From Salvia splendens (taxonomy: Eukaryota; Streptophyta; Magnoliopsida; Lamiales; Lamiaceae): a stretch of DNA of 64,000 nt. Shown piece after piece: positions 1 through 11,222 of the stretch. Under the pieces are notes generated by a model. It ran no database searches, was not told the DNA's origin, and saw only the letters and a list, made by a program, of their open reading frames with translations. Location of the stretch: NCBI RefSeq assembly GCF_004379255.2, contig NC_056035.1:34921208-34985207 (forward strand), read 5' to 3'. The stretch's first letter is position 1. Each line of letters starts with the position of its first letter. The translations under genes and the position numbers were made by a program.

Positions 1-403
1 TTTGTTTTAATTTCTGTGCTATATAATATTTTCTTATTTTTGTGGGAAGGGAGTATATTGTTTGAGCCTAAGCTAATTATTTTATCCAAAGAATTGTCCT
101 ACATTTATTAATGTGAGGCATCTTACAATTCATAGTACTAATAATTAACCGGGACTCCTATTCGCAAATGAAATGACAAAACAAAACTTCTATTCATGGT
201 CGGAATGACAAAACGAGATTCTTATTCATGGATAGGGAGAGTTCTACTACTATAATACTACTCCTAAGTCCTAATACGTTGCTCACTGGTTCTGACCATC
301 AAACAGGAGAAGGTAAGTGTCAATAGAAGCCTCATGTGACGATCAAGGTGCCTAGATTTTTTGGAAGAAGGGAATTAGAGGGTAAAAATTGCAGGCAGAC
401 TAA
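1..403. other. Intergenic flank, no gene seen
   Basis: AT-rich sequence without a convincing reading frame, RNA gene or repeat. It ends at a TAA trinucleotide (401-403) that reads as the target-site duplication of the Harbinger-type element starting at 404. Confidence 0.6.
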
Positions 404-744
404 GGCCATCCGAAACGCTGTCTCTTATTCGTCTCTTAACCGTCTCATCTCTTCAATATTCATGGGTCCCACTGTACTTTTCATCTCATCTCTTAACTAA
501 GAGACAACACCTGCAACCCTCCATCTCTTAACTGTCTCTTAACCATCTCATCCCTTAACTATTCATTCAATTTCATTTTTTATTTTTTTCCCAACAAATT
601 CAATTAATAAAAAACACACTTCATTAAATAAAATAAAAATACAACTTAAAATTCAAAAAAAAACAAAAAAAATACATAATTAAAATCCTAAAAAAAAATA
701 AAAATTGCATAATTTAAAATATAATTTTATAGAAATTAAAAAAA

Positions 745-1877
745 CTACTCCGCCGGCGAATCATCCTCCGAAGGCCGTGGCGGTGCAATCAAGCTACCTG
801 GAGGCGGAATACCAATTTGTCTTGCCATATACTCAATTCCGGCAAGATGGGCTTGATATTGTGGAGGCGTCATGCGGGAAGTGTCCGTCATTGTGGCGGT
901 CAAGTACATGGACAAAAGGGTGTTTGAGTCCGACACCGAGCCCGAGCTCGCCTGGCTTGTTTCGCCTCGGCCCCTCCTCTCTCTAGCCGCCTTCGCCGCC
1001 TTGGTCCCTTGCGGCCGACGGCGCCCACGGGAGGAGCCCCCTGCATCGGTGGTCGTGCCCTCAAACTCTTGTGAGGCGCTGCCTGACCCACCATAACTAG
1101 ACGAGTATTGGCCACCCGCCGTGTACTTCGTGCACTTCGAGCTCGAGCCCTGGCTGGACTAGACACCGCCGGCCCACCTTTCAACGTCTTTGACGGCCTC
1201 CCAAACATCGACATGTTTAAATTCTTTGTCGTTGTCGTCAAAGAAGACTCTCAAAGCCGCTCTCATAATGTCGGCTCCACTGGCTCCGCTTTGGTATTGA
1301 ACAGCTTCATTCTTGTAGATGCCGCAAAAAATTTTGACATCTCTGTCGACGTGGTCAAAATGACTGCGGAGCATCTTCAGGGTGCGGCGGCGGGACCGAG
1401 CCGGCTTGTTCTCGTTGTAGGCGGCGATGACCTTTTCCCAAAAATACTTGCGGGTTTGTTGATTCCCGACGATGGGATCGTACGAGACGCTGACCCAAGC
1501 GTTGAACAGAGTCATCGTGTCCGCCCAACTGTATGAATGACGACCTATATCCGCCTCCTCCTCTTTCTCCACGTCGTCGAATGCGCGACCCCTAGAGCTT
1601 CCACCGCCACATCCTCCTTCCGGATTGGGTTCATCCGGAAAATCCTCTCTAATTTGGGATAATCCATGCGATTGCCCATACCTTGGGGATGAGGGATGAG
1701 AGTATGCATCCACATCAAAATAGGGTGGTTGGTACGCCGGCGGCGTTGACGAGCCTTGGGTGCCCGGCGTCGACGAACCGGAACCAGCAGCACCCAAGAC
1801 ATTGTACATACCCCCCAGTCGCCAAACGCGTTCAAGTTATATCCGCCAGAGCCACCCTCGTTTCCGTCGTCGGACAT
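745..1877 (-). pseudogene. Harbinger ORF1-like Myb/SANT protein, left arm (frame-broken)
   Basis: Reading leftward from ATG at 1877, the product starts with a Gly/Ser-rich stretch ending in FGDW. It continues in another frame from about 1809 through a Pro/Ser-rich region and a Myb/SANT-like segment (SWADTMTLFNAWVSVSYDP, then KYFWEKVIAAYNE, then a helix around HFDHVDRDVKIFCGIYKN). A third frame carries a basic linker and a C-terminus ending in PSEDDSPAE with its stop near 745. Such proteins accompany PIF/Harbinger transposases and are often annotated in plants as NAM-associated or glutathione S-transferase T3-like. They are thought to bind element DNA and assist the transposase in the nucleus. 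At least two frame changes separate the pieces, so this copy is probably not functional unless unseen splicing occurs. Confidence 0.65.
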
Positions 1878-2094
1878 TTTTGAGATGAAAATTGGAGAGG
1901 TGAGATGAAAATTGGAGAGGAAAGAGAGATGATTTGAGAAGAATAAATGTGTGTTTGTGTGTATAATGAGGATGAAATATGAGTATTTATAGAGTAAAAA
2001 AGAAAAAATAAATAAAAAAGAAAAAATACCGTTGAACAGTAAAAAACGATAACATTACCGTTATATTTTTTTTTAATAAAATCAAATTTTTTTA

Positions 2095-2292
2095 TGGCCA
2101 CTCGCAATGCGTCACGCAGGTGGCCTGTATTCCGTCACGAAGGAACGAGACGGCGGCGTGACGCGTTGCAGCGCCCCGTCTCGTCCCCAGCCCGTCCCGT
2201 GTTCCGTCACGGTGTGACGAATGACGAGATGTCTCTCCCCGGCGCCATGCGTGACGCCCACCCGGCTCGCGAGTGGGCATCGTCACGCTGAC
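2095..2292. repeat. GC-rich centre between two mirrored ORF1 genes
   Basis: A strikingly GC-rich block in AT-rich surroundings. It begins GGCCACTCGCAATGCGTCAC, resembling the outer terminal repeat, and near its other end has GCGTGACGCC followed by GCGAGTGGGC, the same motifs on the opposite strand. It lies upstream of both divergent ORF1 genes and probably holds the fused inner termini of two elements. Confidence 0.5.
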
Positions 2293-2487
2293 GCAATAAA
2301 GCATTTTTTTTAAAAAAAATTCGAATTAAAAAGTGGAAAACGGTAATATTACCATTTATAGTCGTTTTCCATTTTTTTACTCTAAAAATACTCCTAATTC
2401 ATCCTCATTTCACACACAACTACACATTTATTCTTCCCAAATCATCACCACTTCCTCTCCAATTTTCATCTAACATCTCATCACAAA

Positions 2488-3578
2488 ATGTCCGGCGACG
2501 GAAACTCCGGCAGTGGCGGTTCCGGTGGGTGGGATCTCAACGCGTTCGGCGACTGGGAGAGGTGTACAACACATTGGGTGGTTCCGGTTCGTCGACGCCG
2601 GGCACCCAGGGTTCGTCGATGCCGGGGGGGGGGTACCAACCACCCAGTTTTGACGTGGATGCATACGCCCATCCCTCCACCCCGCGGTATTCGCAGGGAT
2701 TATCCCAGATTCGGGAGGACTATTCCGTTGAACCCACTCCGGAAGAAGGCCGAGGCGGGGGAGGAGGTCGTGGAGGAGGAGGATCTAGGCCGGCATCCGT
2801 ATGGCCCCAAAGAAACGCTGGCGGTGTACAACACCTGGATCAGCGTCTCGTACGATCCCAGCGTCGAGAATCAACAACCCCGGAAGTGCGTCTGGGAAAA
2901 GGTCACCGAGGCCTACCACTAGATTAAGCCGAAGGGGTCCCGCCGCCGCACATATAAGATGCTTCGCGCTCACTTTTGACCGAGTCGACAGAGAGGTCAA
3001 ACGATTCTGCGCCATCCACAAGAATGAAGCGGCTCATTACCAAAGCGGAGCCACGGGAGCCGACATTCTGAGGTCGGCTTTGCGGGTTTACTTCGACGAC
3101 ACCGGCAAACAATTCAAATATGTCGATGTTTGGGAGGTCATCAAGGACGAGGAAAGGTGGGCCGGCAGTGTGCGGTCCAGCACGGGCTCAACCTCGAAGC
3201 GTACGAAGCACACGACGAGTGGCCAATACTCGTCTGGTTCGGGCGGTTCGGGCAGAGGTTGAGACCCCCTCAAGACGATGCCAGGGGGTCCTCCCGTGGG
3301 CGCCGTCGGCTGCAAGGGAGAAATGTGGCGAAGACGGCTAGAGGGAGAAGGGGCAGAGCCGAATCAAACCAAGTGAGCTCGGCTCGAGGGGACCCCCCAA
3401 CTCCCTTATGTCCATGTACATGACCGCCACAATGGCGGACACTTCCCGCATGACGCTCGCCCAATACCAAGCCTGGCTTAACGGAATTACGTTTCTGGCA
3501 GCACAACTTGGCATTCCGCCTCCTCACGGCTTCAGTGCACCTCCACTGCCTTCGGGGGATGATTCGCCGGCTGAGTAG
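2488..3578 (+). pseudogene. Harbinger ORF1-like Myb/SANT protein, right arm (frame-broken)
   Basis: Mirror paralogue of the minus-strand gene at 745-1877. ATG at 2488 opens a Gly/Ser-rich N-terminus ending in FGDW. The frame must then change to read the Ser/Pro-rich part (YNTLGGSGSSTPGTQGSS). The Myb/SANT-like part (TLAVYNTWISVSYDPSVENQ), a stop at about 2920, FDRVDREVKRFCAIHKNEA, and the C-terminus MTLAQYQAWLNGITFLAAQL ending PSGDDSPAE with TAG near 3576 lie in different frames. It is clearly a decayed copy. Its first frame break falls at the same codon as in the left arm. Confidence 0.65.
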
Positions 3579-3913
3579 TTTTTTTTATTTTCTATAAAAT
3601 TATATTTTAAATTATGTCATTTTTATTTTTTTAGGATTTTAATTATGTCTTTTTTATTTTTTTAAATTTTAAGTTGTATTTTTATTTTATGTTGTAATTT
3701 TATTTATTTTTAAAGAAGCGTGTTTTTTTAATTGAATTTGGTTGGAAATAAAAATAAAGAATAAAATTGAATGAATAGTAATTTAAGGGACGGTTAAGGG
3801 ACGGAGGGTTGTAGGTTCCGTCCCTTAGTTAAGGGATGGAGTAAAAAAGTACAGTGGGGCCCGTGAATAGTAATTTAAGGGACGGTTTAGTGACAGCGTT
3901 GTGGATGGCCTAA

Positions 3914-4078
3914 AAATGATTTGTTCCGTCAGTGTGCGCCTAGTGCCAGCGTGCGCCACGTGGCGCTGGCGTGTGGCGAGATGGGACCGGGACGGAAGGC
4001 TGCAACGCTGTCTCGCGGCCGTCTCGTCTCTCCGAGATGAGACCGAGACGCCCGCGAGATGCATTGCGAATGCTCTAA
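3914..4078. repeat. GC-rich Harbinger-like terminal fragment
   Basis: Directly beyond the right TAA of the composite element is another GC-rich block (GTGCGCCACGTGGCGC, then CTCGTCTCTCCGAGATGAGA) that ends in GCATTGCGAATGCTC followed by TAA. This resembles the transcription-start-side arm of the same Harbinger-type family. It may be a small MITE or a leftover end, possibly marking insertion of one element beside another. Confidence 0.4.
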
Positions 4079-4091
4079 CATATGAAAAATA

Positions 4092-4327
4092 CTCCCTTCA
4101 TCCCATAGAATAGGCCGTAGTGTATTTCTTTTTTTGTTCGTCCCATAGAAATAGTACATATCTATTTATGGTAAACTTTGTTCTTCTTCTTTCTTTTACT
4201 AAATCATTTATGGTCCCATCACCACTACACAATTTCAACTACTTCTTCTCTTTCTCTCATACTTTACTAATTACATATTAAAACTGTGCCAACCTCAAAA
4301 GACCTATTTCTATGGGACGGAGGGAGG
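4092..4327. mobile_element. Stowaway-like MITE
   Basis: About 235 bp with inverted ends CTCCCTTCATCCCATAGAA at 4092 and TTCTATGGGACGGAGGGAG near 4308-4326. The CTCCCTCCGTCCC-type terminus is typical of Tc1/mariner Stowaway MITEs in plants. There is no coding content. The TA duplication is not clean on the right side. Confidence 0.7.
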
Positions 4328-4515
4328 ATGTAATTCTACATCTTGTTCTAGGATAAGAAAAATTAGAGGTACACTGACATATTCAAAATTGCATATGGTT
4401 ATTACTGAAATCTTTTGATAAATATGCTAAAATTCATCATATATCAAATGTTTAGTATTTTTAATAGTAGTGATTGTTTTGATTAAGTATTTAGGTATTT
4501 TTTCATGCCATCTAA

Positions 4516-5271
4516 GAGCATATCCAATGGCGGCTAGCGGACCGGCTAGCCGATTCCTGGCGCTAGCCGGTTCGCTCGCCGAACCATTGGAGTCGGCTAG
4601 CGCCAAATCGGCGAGCGGACGCCGATTCTCGGGCGCTGGCTGATGCGCTCGCCAATCGGCTGGCCACCATTGTAGGCGGGCGATCGGCGAACGATCGCCC
4701 AACACTTTTTTTTTAATTTTCGAAACACTATATATACGCGATTTGCACGTCATTTTCATTCGCACCGCTTGTTTTAACGAGTTTTCTCTCTCATTTAATT
4801 TCTGTACAAGAGCAATAAAGCAAAATGGAGAACAACAACGAGGGGTTTCCAGTGACGAGCGGGTCTCAAACTCCCACAGTACCCATGGGAGGTGGATGGG
4901 GTCCGATGACCGGGTACTACAACTTGTACCCTTGGCAGTAGATGATGCCCGAGATGGCAGCCGAGGGTAGTATGCCGGGATGGCAGGGGATGCAGGGCGG
5001 GCAGGGGGTACCGGGGATATAACCCGGGATGCAGATGATGCCGGGGTGGGCAGCCGGGATGCAGATGATGCCGGGATGGCAGCCCGGGATGCAGGGGATG
5101 TCGTAAATTTAATTTCATATTTTGTGTGATTGTTAATTATTTATTTTTTATAATTTTATTTATTATGACTAGTCTATTACTTGTCCAATTGCTTGTCATG
5201 ATGATGTGACAGGAGGAGTTTTTAATGCTGATGACTGACCTATTGCTAACCTAAAATCATTGGAGATGTTC
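4516..5271 (+). mobile_element. Deleted Harbinger-type element with ORF1 N-terminal remnant
   Basis: The left end GAGCATATCCAATGG follows TAA (4513-4515); the right end near 5256-5271 reads TCATTGGAGATGTTC, an imperfect inverted match. The GC-rich left arm repeats GGCTAGCGGACCGGCTAGCC-like sequence. From 4825 a start codon opens an ORF1 N-terminus (MENNNEGFPVTSGSQTP, then repeats of PGMQMMPGW) with in-frame stops at about 4939 and 5020. The coding part breaks off at about 5105 and the rest of the gene is missing. Homologous copies lie at 23205-23891 and 41778-42270. The element ends roughly 80 bp before the FANCI start codon, so it occupies that gene's proximal promoter or 5' UTR region. Confidence 0.65.
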
Positions 5272-5354
5272 AACAAAACAATAAGATACTCCATTAATTT
5301 TCACACATTTCTCCAAAACTTTTCCCGCTCAAATCTAACGCCGCGCGCGACATC

Positions 5355-5658
5355 ATGCGCTCACCGGAAAACTCTCGCGGCGCTATGCAACCTCCGTCGC
5401 AACTGACAGAAGCCGAAATCATCTCCCTCGCTCAAAACCACCACCACTTCAATCCAGTTTCCTCCCAGCTGCTGCCTTTCCTTCTCGCTGAGTCATCTCA
5501 CCCAATTCTCCTCTCCTTCCTCCACTCGCGCGCGGCAGCCGCCGCCGACTCCTCCACGTCAGTCTCCGATTACGTCTCCTCCCTCATTTCTCACATATCC
5601 CACCACCCCTGCGCCGCACTGTCCTCTCTCCTCCCTGCCCTCCTTCACGCCTACCTCT
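5355..5658 (+). pseudogene. FANCI: FANCI homologue, 5' part of exon 1 (cut by Copia insertion)
   Basis: ATG at 5355 opens about 101 codons (MRSPENSRGAMQPPSQL, then LSSLLPALLHAYL) that stop making sense exactly where a Copia LTR begins at 5659. Joined in frame to 12736 onward, they continue as SLFTSHKIPHD and then a clear FANCI-like protein, so this is the beginning of exon 1. FANCI is the partner of FANCD2 in the ID2 complex, which is monoubiquitinated at stalled forks and crosslinks in the nucleus. The N-terminal segment itself is weakly conserved and low-complexity; the assignment comes from continuity with the downstream exons. Read through the LTR, the frame gains only a few foreign codons before a stop at about 5684. 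Confidence 0.75.
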
Positions 5659-6102
5659 TGTTAGGAATTCTTGTATTCATCTAATGAGCGCAGCGGAAAT
5701 TGCATACAAGAATAACAGATCTAGATTCATAATCATATTGCAAGTTGAGCACGTAATACACAACGGAACTAAATCTTACTTGTTGTGTTGTTTTCTTCTA
5801 CGATTGTGTCCTGCAAGTTGAATCCACTACTATCGAGGTCCACGTGTATTCCAATCCGATGCAGGAACTATCCCGGTACAATTGCTCCGTAGAAGAAAGC
5901 TAGGAATTCTCTCTACAGAGCTTTACGTATTTTCTCTCTAATGTTACGCTATTTCTCATCACCCACAATGGAGAATAAATGACCATTATATAGACAAAGA
6001 GTCATTAGGGTTTCATGATTGTTGGGCTTATGGACTAAATATAATTGTAGCCCAACTATAATTATTTAATCCATATTAATCTAATCTAGCCCATATCCTT
6101 TC
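5659..6102 (-). repeat. Copia-1 left LTR (3' LTR of the element)
   Basis: Reads TGTTAGGAATTC on the plus strand and ends CCTTTCA. A TATA-like motif on the minus strand (plus-strand ATTATATAGAC near 5985-5995) fits an LTR promoter. Same sequence as 12286-12730 apart from a few substitutions. Confidence 0.93.
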
Positions 6103-7131
6103 AATCTCCCACTTGGACTAGCATTAGATATAATACGCAGTTCCAACTTTGTACCCTTGAGCGGATCAAAATACACTTATAGTGTGACCCTTTAGGCCCC
6201 CATTATCGACGACGATCTAATCGAAGTCTGCACAAAACTCCTAGACTGCGTTGGCAGCGTAGCTAGATATATGACGGACGTTTACGTGAATTCGGTAAAC
6301 AAGCCTTTACACAAAGTTTATAGTAATATCCTTTCATTCACGAACCACCCGATTGAGCCTAAGATTTGTCATGTGTCATCCAAATAGTTCAATCACTTTA
6401 TCTCATCTTTATTAAATGACCCATTCGATCATATTCAATTAGTTTAATCGAATATATCTTTGCATTGGCCAATGACTTAATGGTCAAGTAATATAGAGAA
6501 TTTGAGTGTTCTCTCGAAATTCTAATCGAGGAATGAATCTCATTCTTGGCTCAACTACCATTTCCATTTATCTTATGATGTACCCAACACAAGCCCGTGT
6601 CTCAATCCTCCTTTGGGAGGCAAAGCGTTGGACAAGATCAAAGCACACCACTCAACAAACAAAATGTGTAATGACCTCAGATCCTAGGATATTACATACT
6701 TCATGTACTAACAAACTGTAGACACTCAACAAAACAGTTTAATAGTAGGGTATACCAATAATCTCCAAAGTATACCATGTGTCCATCACGAGTATCTAAT
6801 ATCTCATAGTTGTGAGAACAACTACATTCTCGAAGAATGTGATGCAAACCCCATGCTAACCTATAACATATCATTAATATCCCATTCTTGATGATCGTTG
6901 GTTAGGGCTATTTTAGAATTACACTATATCATTAATGTCTCACACCATTAACGACAGTCATAATTCAAGGGAACAATTATTTAGAATAAATGCAAACATT
7001 TTAAACAATTATTCCAATAAGTGCACAAAACTCATAGAAAACAAAATTTTCGTATAATGTGATCAAGTAATATTGTCTCAACAAAAAATGTTTCTAAGAC
7101 ATATAAAACTGTAACTCCCACTGATTTAAAG
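6103..7131 (-). other. Copia-1 3' non-coding region with polypurine tract
   Basis: On the minus strand the sequence next to the LTR is CCAAGTGGGAGAT (plus 6103-6115), a standard Copia polypurine tract for plus-strand DNA priming. The remaining kilobase between it and the pol stop codon at 7132 shows no convincing reading frame and looks like an unusually long 3' untranslated region. Confidence 0.75.
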
Positions 7132-10100
7132 TCATCTACCAACATGCTTAACACCTAAGCTCTCAAAGTGCTTGTTGTGTTTTGCTATACATAACGGTTT
7201 GGTGAAAGGATCAGCCAAGTTATCATCAGTGGGTACTCTTTCTAATTTTATGTCGCCTCTTTCAATTATTTCTCTGATCAGATGATATCTTCTGGGAACA
7301 TGCTTGTTCCTGTTCGTAGCTCTAGGTTCTTTTGCTTGCGCAACAGCACCAGTGTTGTCACAATACAAAGGTATTGCACTATTGGCACTCGGAATGACAC
7401 CCAGTTCTTTAACGAACTCTAACAAAGCAACAGCTTCTTTGGCAGCTTCAGATGCAGCAATATACTCGGCTTCGGTGGTGGAATCAGCAGTTGTACCTTG
7501 TTTGGAACTATTCCAACTCACTGCTCCACCATTGAGGACAAAAACATATCCAGACTGAGACTTATAGTCGTCATGGTCTGTTTGGAAACTAGCATCAGTG
7601 TACCCAGTAACTGATAACTCTGGTTGTCCACCATAGACTAAGAAATATTCTTTAGTCCTTCTAAGGTACTTAAGAATAGTCTTAACAGTTTTCCAATGTT
7701 CCTCACCGGGATTTTGCTGAAATCTGCCTGTCATGCTAAGCGCATAGGCCACATCTGGCCTAGTAGAAATCATGGCATACATAATAGATCCTATAGCCGA
7801 AGCATACGGGATCTTTTTCATGTTGTCTCTTTCTTTGTCATTAGAAGGACAATCCTTCTTTGACAATACAATGCCATGTCCCATAGGAAGAAAACCTTTC
7901 TTAGAATTCTCCATTGAGAAGCGCCTTAGCAACTTGTCTATGTAAGTGGATTGTGATAATCCTAACATCCTATTTGGTCTATCTCGATAGATCTTAATTC
8001 CAAGGATGTAGGAAGCATCACCCAGATCCTTCATCATAAAGGAACTAGACAACCATTCTTTCACGGATTGCATCATGGAACGATCGCTTCCCATAATCAA
8101 GATGTCATCAACATATATGATAAGGTATACGACGTTTCCATTTTTGCGTTTACTATAAACACATGGATCCTCTTTGCTTCTGACGAAACCAAACGATTTG
8201 ATTGTTCTGTCAAAACAAATATTCCAACTCCTCGAAGCTTGCTTAAGTCCATAGATGGACTTCTTTAGCTTGCACACTGCATTCGGCCTTTCTTTCGATA
8301 CAAAACCTTCAGGCTGCGTCATATAGACATCACCTTCTAATTCTCCATTGAGAAATGCGGTTTTGACATCCATTTGCCAAATGTCGAAATTGTAGTATGC
8401 AGCAATTGCAAGTAATATCCTAATGGACTTGATCTTAGCAACTGGCGAAAAGGTTTCATCATAGTCAATGCCTTCGCGCTGACTATAACCCTTTGCCACT
8501 AACCTAGCCTTGTAGGTTTGTACTTTGCCATCTGCATCTCTCTTCTTTTTGAAGATCCATTTGCAACCTATGGGGTAAACCCCATCTGGCAAGTCAACTA
8601 GTTCCCAGACTAAGTTGAAGTACATCGAGTCCATTTCAGATATCAAGTCTTCAAGCCACTTCTCTCGATCGGTGTCTGACACCGCCTCGGTATAGGTCTT
8701 AGGCTCATCGTCATCTTCAACTTCATCATCTTGGTTCTCAACCATTAGATTCAGTCTCTCAGGTGCACGACGAATCCTTCTAGGCCTATTGAGTTGGTTT
8801 TGCTCTGGTTCAGGCTGTTCATTCTGTATGTGAGAAGGTTCAGGAATATCACTATGATCTTCTTGAGGTAGATGTGATGCAACTATTGTATCATCTTGTC
8901 TTTGATGCATCTCATTGTCTTGAGGTGGTCCTTCGAGAGTCTCTCTAAGGTCCTCTCTAAGAGTAATTTCCCCTCCCAATAGATCATCAAAAACTTCCAC
9001 TGAGTTATTGTCCAATCCAGTGGATAATATCTCATCCTCATTGTTAACTTGTGGTTCTTGAATTTCTTCAAGATCTACTGTATTTTGACCTTGTTCCTTG
9101 CAGACATAACTGTCTTCAAGGAACGTCACATTCCTTGATGTTATCACCTTGTGATTTTCAGGACAGTAGAAATCGTATCCTTTAGTTTCTTTAGGATATC
9201 CCACAAAATAACATTTCTCACTTTTAGTTTCCAATTTATCAGTCATCATTTTCTTAACAAATGCTGGACAACCCCAGGTCCGGATATGGTTAAGACTTGC
9301 TTTCTTGCCACACCATAACTCATATGGTGTTTTCTCGACTGATTTAGAAGGAACTCTATTTAGAATGTAAATAGCCGTTAGTAAAGCATGACCCCAGAGA
9401 AATAAAGGGAGACTAGCTAAACTCATCATGGATCGAACCATATCTAATAATGTTCGGTTTCTCCTTTCAGATACTCCATTCATTTGTGGTGTACCAGGAG
9501 GTGTCCAGTCTGACTGAATTCCATGCGATTTCAAGTAATCAAGAAATTCTCGGCTCAAGTATTCCCCTCCTCGATCTGATCGAAGAGTTTTGATACTTTT
9601 CCCAAGTTGTTTCTCAACTTCACACTTAAACTCTTTAAATTTATCAAAGGCCTCAGATTTGTGTTTCATAAGATACACATATCCATACCTTGTCAAATCA
9701 TCAGTGAAAGTAATGAAGTACGAATAACCACCTTTTGCTTGAGTTGGAAACGGTCCGCACACATCTGTGTGGATCAACTCTAGCACATCATTAGCACGCA
9801 CCCCTTTCCCAGAAAGTGGCTTATTAGTCATCTTTCCTTTGAGACAGAATTCACAAGCACCATATGATTCAAAATCAAATGAATTTAGATAGTCTAACTT
9901 TCTCAATCTCGCTATTCTTTTCTCATTGATATGACCAAGTCTACAATGCCAAAGATAAGTAGCATTATCCGTATTACATAGCTTAAGTCTTTTATTTTGT
10001 ACATTGAGAATATTCCGTTTGTATTCAAGCATATATAATCCATTCTCTAAAGAGGCATTTCCATAAAACAATCCATTATTAGAAAACGAGCATCTGCTGT

Positions 10101-10533
10101 TTGCAAAATGGAATGAAAAACCTTCGATGTCCAACATCGGAATGGAAATAATATTCTTTGAAATAACTGGAACAAAATAACAATTATGTAAATCTAGTCT
10201 ATGTCCTGAGGGAAGATCTAATCTATAAGTTCCCACGCGTTCGGCAGCAACTTTTGCTCCATTTCCAACACGTAGGTCTACTTCCCCAGGCCTCACTTTC
10301 CTGCTGTCAATTAAACCTTGCACATTATTACAAATGTGTGAACCACAAGCGGTATCCAATACCCAGGATTGTGAGTTATTCATAGACATATTTATCTCAA
10401 TGACAAACATAGCTGAGCTTCCACTCATTGCACCTTGTGCCTTGAGTCTTGGGCAGTCTCTCTGCCACTCCGTGAAATTTGACCTAGTCAATTTGTTTGT
10501 TTCCATCATACACTCATAAGATAAGTTTGACAT
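7132..10533 (-). CDS. Copia-1 Pol polyprotein (protease-integrase-RT-RNase H), gag deleted
   Basis: An uninterrupted frame of 1133 codons. In order: a short N-terminus ([13 protein letters not shown] joined to [11 protein letters not shown]); aspartic protease around residue 60 ([12 protein letters not shown], with DTA where DTG is usual); GAG-pre-integrase region ([14 protein letters not shown]); integrase core with [10 protein letters not shown], a second acidic residue in RSDRGGEY and [10 protein letters not shown]; reverse transcriptase starting near [12 protein letters not shown], with catalytic YVDDILIMG at about residue 808; and RNase H from about residue 975 ([10 protein letters not shown], then STTEAEYIA). 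This Ty1-copia order makes cDNA and integrates it. Gag is missing: the first 15 or so residues look like a Gag start fused to the tail of the CCHC zinc knuckle. Frame integrity implies selection until recently or very recent insertion. Confidence 0.95.
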   Translation of the reverse strand: MSNLSYECMMETNKLTRSNFTEWQRDCPRLKAQGAMSGSSAMFVIEINMSMNNSQSWVLDTACGSHICNNVQGLIDSRKVRPGEVDLRVGNGAKVAAERVGTYRLDLPSGHRLDLHNCYFVPVISKNIISIPMLDIEGFSFHFANSRCSFSNNGLFYGNASLENGLYMLEYKRNILNVQNKRLKLCNTDNATYLWHCRLGHINEKRIARLRKLDYLNSFDFESYGACEFCLKGKMTNKPLSGKGVRANDVLELIHTDVCGPFPTQAKGGYSYFITFTDDLTRYGYVYLMKHKSEAFDKFKEFKCEVEKQLGKSIKTLRSDRGGEYLSREFLDYLKSHGIQSDWTPPGTPQMNGVSERRNRTLLDMVRSMMSLASLPLFLWGHALLTAIYILNRVPSKSVEKTPYELWCGKKASLNHIRTWGCPAFVKKMMTDKLETKSEKCYFVGYPKETKGYDFYCPENHKVITSRNVTFLEDSYVCKEQGQNTVDLEEIQEPQVNNEDEILSTGLDNNSVEVFDDLLGGEITLREDLRETLEGPPQDNEMHQRQDDTIVASHLPQEDHSDIPEPSHIQNEQPEPEQNQLNRPRRIRRAPERLNLMVENQDDEVEDDDEPKTYTEAVSDTDREKWLEDLISEMDSMYFNLVWELVDLPDGVYPIGCKWIFKKKRDADGKVQTYKARLVAKGYSQREGIDYDETFSPVAKIKSIRILLAIAAYYNFDIWQMDVKTAFLNGELEGDVYMTQPEGFVSKERPNAVCKLKKSIYGLKQASRSWNICFDRTIKSFGFVRSKEDPCVYSKRKNGNVVYLIIYVDDILIMGSDRSMMQSVKEWLSSSFMMKDLGDASYILGIKIYRDRPNRMLGLSQSTYIDKLLRRFSMENSKKGFLPMGHGIVLSKKDCPSNDKERDNMKKIPYASAIGSIMYAMISTRPDVAYALSMTGRFQQNPGEEHWKTVKTILKYLRRTKEYFLVYGGQPELSVTGYTDASFQTDHDDYKSQSGYVFVLNGGAVSWNSSKQGTTADSTTEAEYIAASEAAKEAVALLEFVKELGVIPSANSAIPLYCDNTGAVAQAKEPRATNRNKHVPRRYHLIREIIERGDIKLERVPTDDNLADPFTKPLCIAKHNKHFESLGVKHVGR

Positions 10534-11110
10534 ATTATCTGAACAGAAAATAAAACGAAAGGCAAATTAGAAAGACATATAAAGATCACATTCGCATCAC
10601 TAATCAAACAAGGGTTTATTGTATTGATTAGCTCCCACTAATTTTAACATATATTATGTCCCCCAAACATAAAATACGAATTTATATCAAATATAAATTT
10701 TAGTGGTCCAAGATCCAAGTCTATATTATTGCAGCCCCTGCTTTGGCTGATCACTACAATAATATCACAAGGTGGGCCTCCAAGCCAATTGCAACAACTA
10801 TTTTGCAATTCTTGGTTTATTAATCCAATTAATATGCATCCATAAACTATTTAGGTCGCTTTGGCGTCACTAAACAATTTAAGCAAGTCAACCCCATCAC
10901 ACGATGCCAACCATGCATCTATGAATGAGCCTAGGCCTTGTAGATTTAGAGTAAACACTTTGGCGTAAAACTCGTGGTCGAAAAGGCTAGGAACATCAAA
11001 CAATTATGATGGACGATGCGTTTGTTTCAAAACAAGACTTATATTTTGTGGGGAAAAGTGTGATACTAGTTCTGTGAATATAATATCCAATATTAAATTT
11101 CAAACATTTA

Positions 11111-11222
11111 CTGGGCGCCGCCTACCCAGACATAGTATAACACGGACTACAAATACTGGGCGCCGCCTACCCAGACATAGTATAACACGGACTACACATA
11201 CTGGGCGCCGCCTACCCAGACA
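11111..11222. repeat. 45-bp tandem repeat in Copia-1 leader, 2.5 units
   Basis: Units starting at 11111, 11156 and 11201 each open with CTGGGCGCCGCCTACCCAGA, itself an inverted repeat (CTGGG and CCCAG flanking GCGCCGCCTA). Two units run full length through CATAGTATAACACGG; the third stops at the hairpin. A tandem set of GC-rich hairpins in an AT-rich leader is conspicuous. Confidence 0.9.

Larger units (their letters stand above)
404..3910. mobile_element. Composite head-to-head PIF/Harbinger-type element
   Basis: The outer ends are inverted repeats: GGCCATCCGAAACGCTGTC at 404-422 and, on the opposite strand, GGCCATCCACAACGCTGTC ending at 3910. TAA lies on both sides (401-403 and 3911-3913), as expected of PIF/Harbinger insertion. 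Inside are two diverged copies of the same Myb/SANT-like ORF1 gene pointing outward (minus 745-1877, plus 2488-3578) from a shared GC-rich centre (about 2095-2292). No DDE transposase is visible, so the unit is non-autonomous. The layout is either one large inverted-repeat element or two elements fused by an aberrant transposition. The superfamily assignment rests on terminal repeats, TSD and ORF1 type, not on a transposase. Confidence 0.7.
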
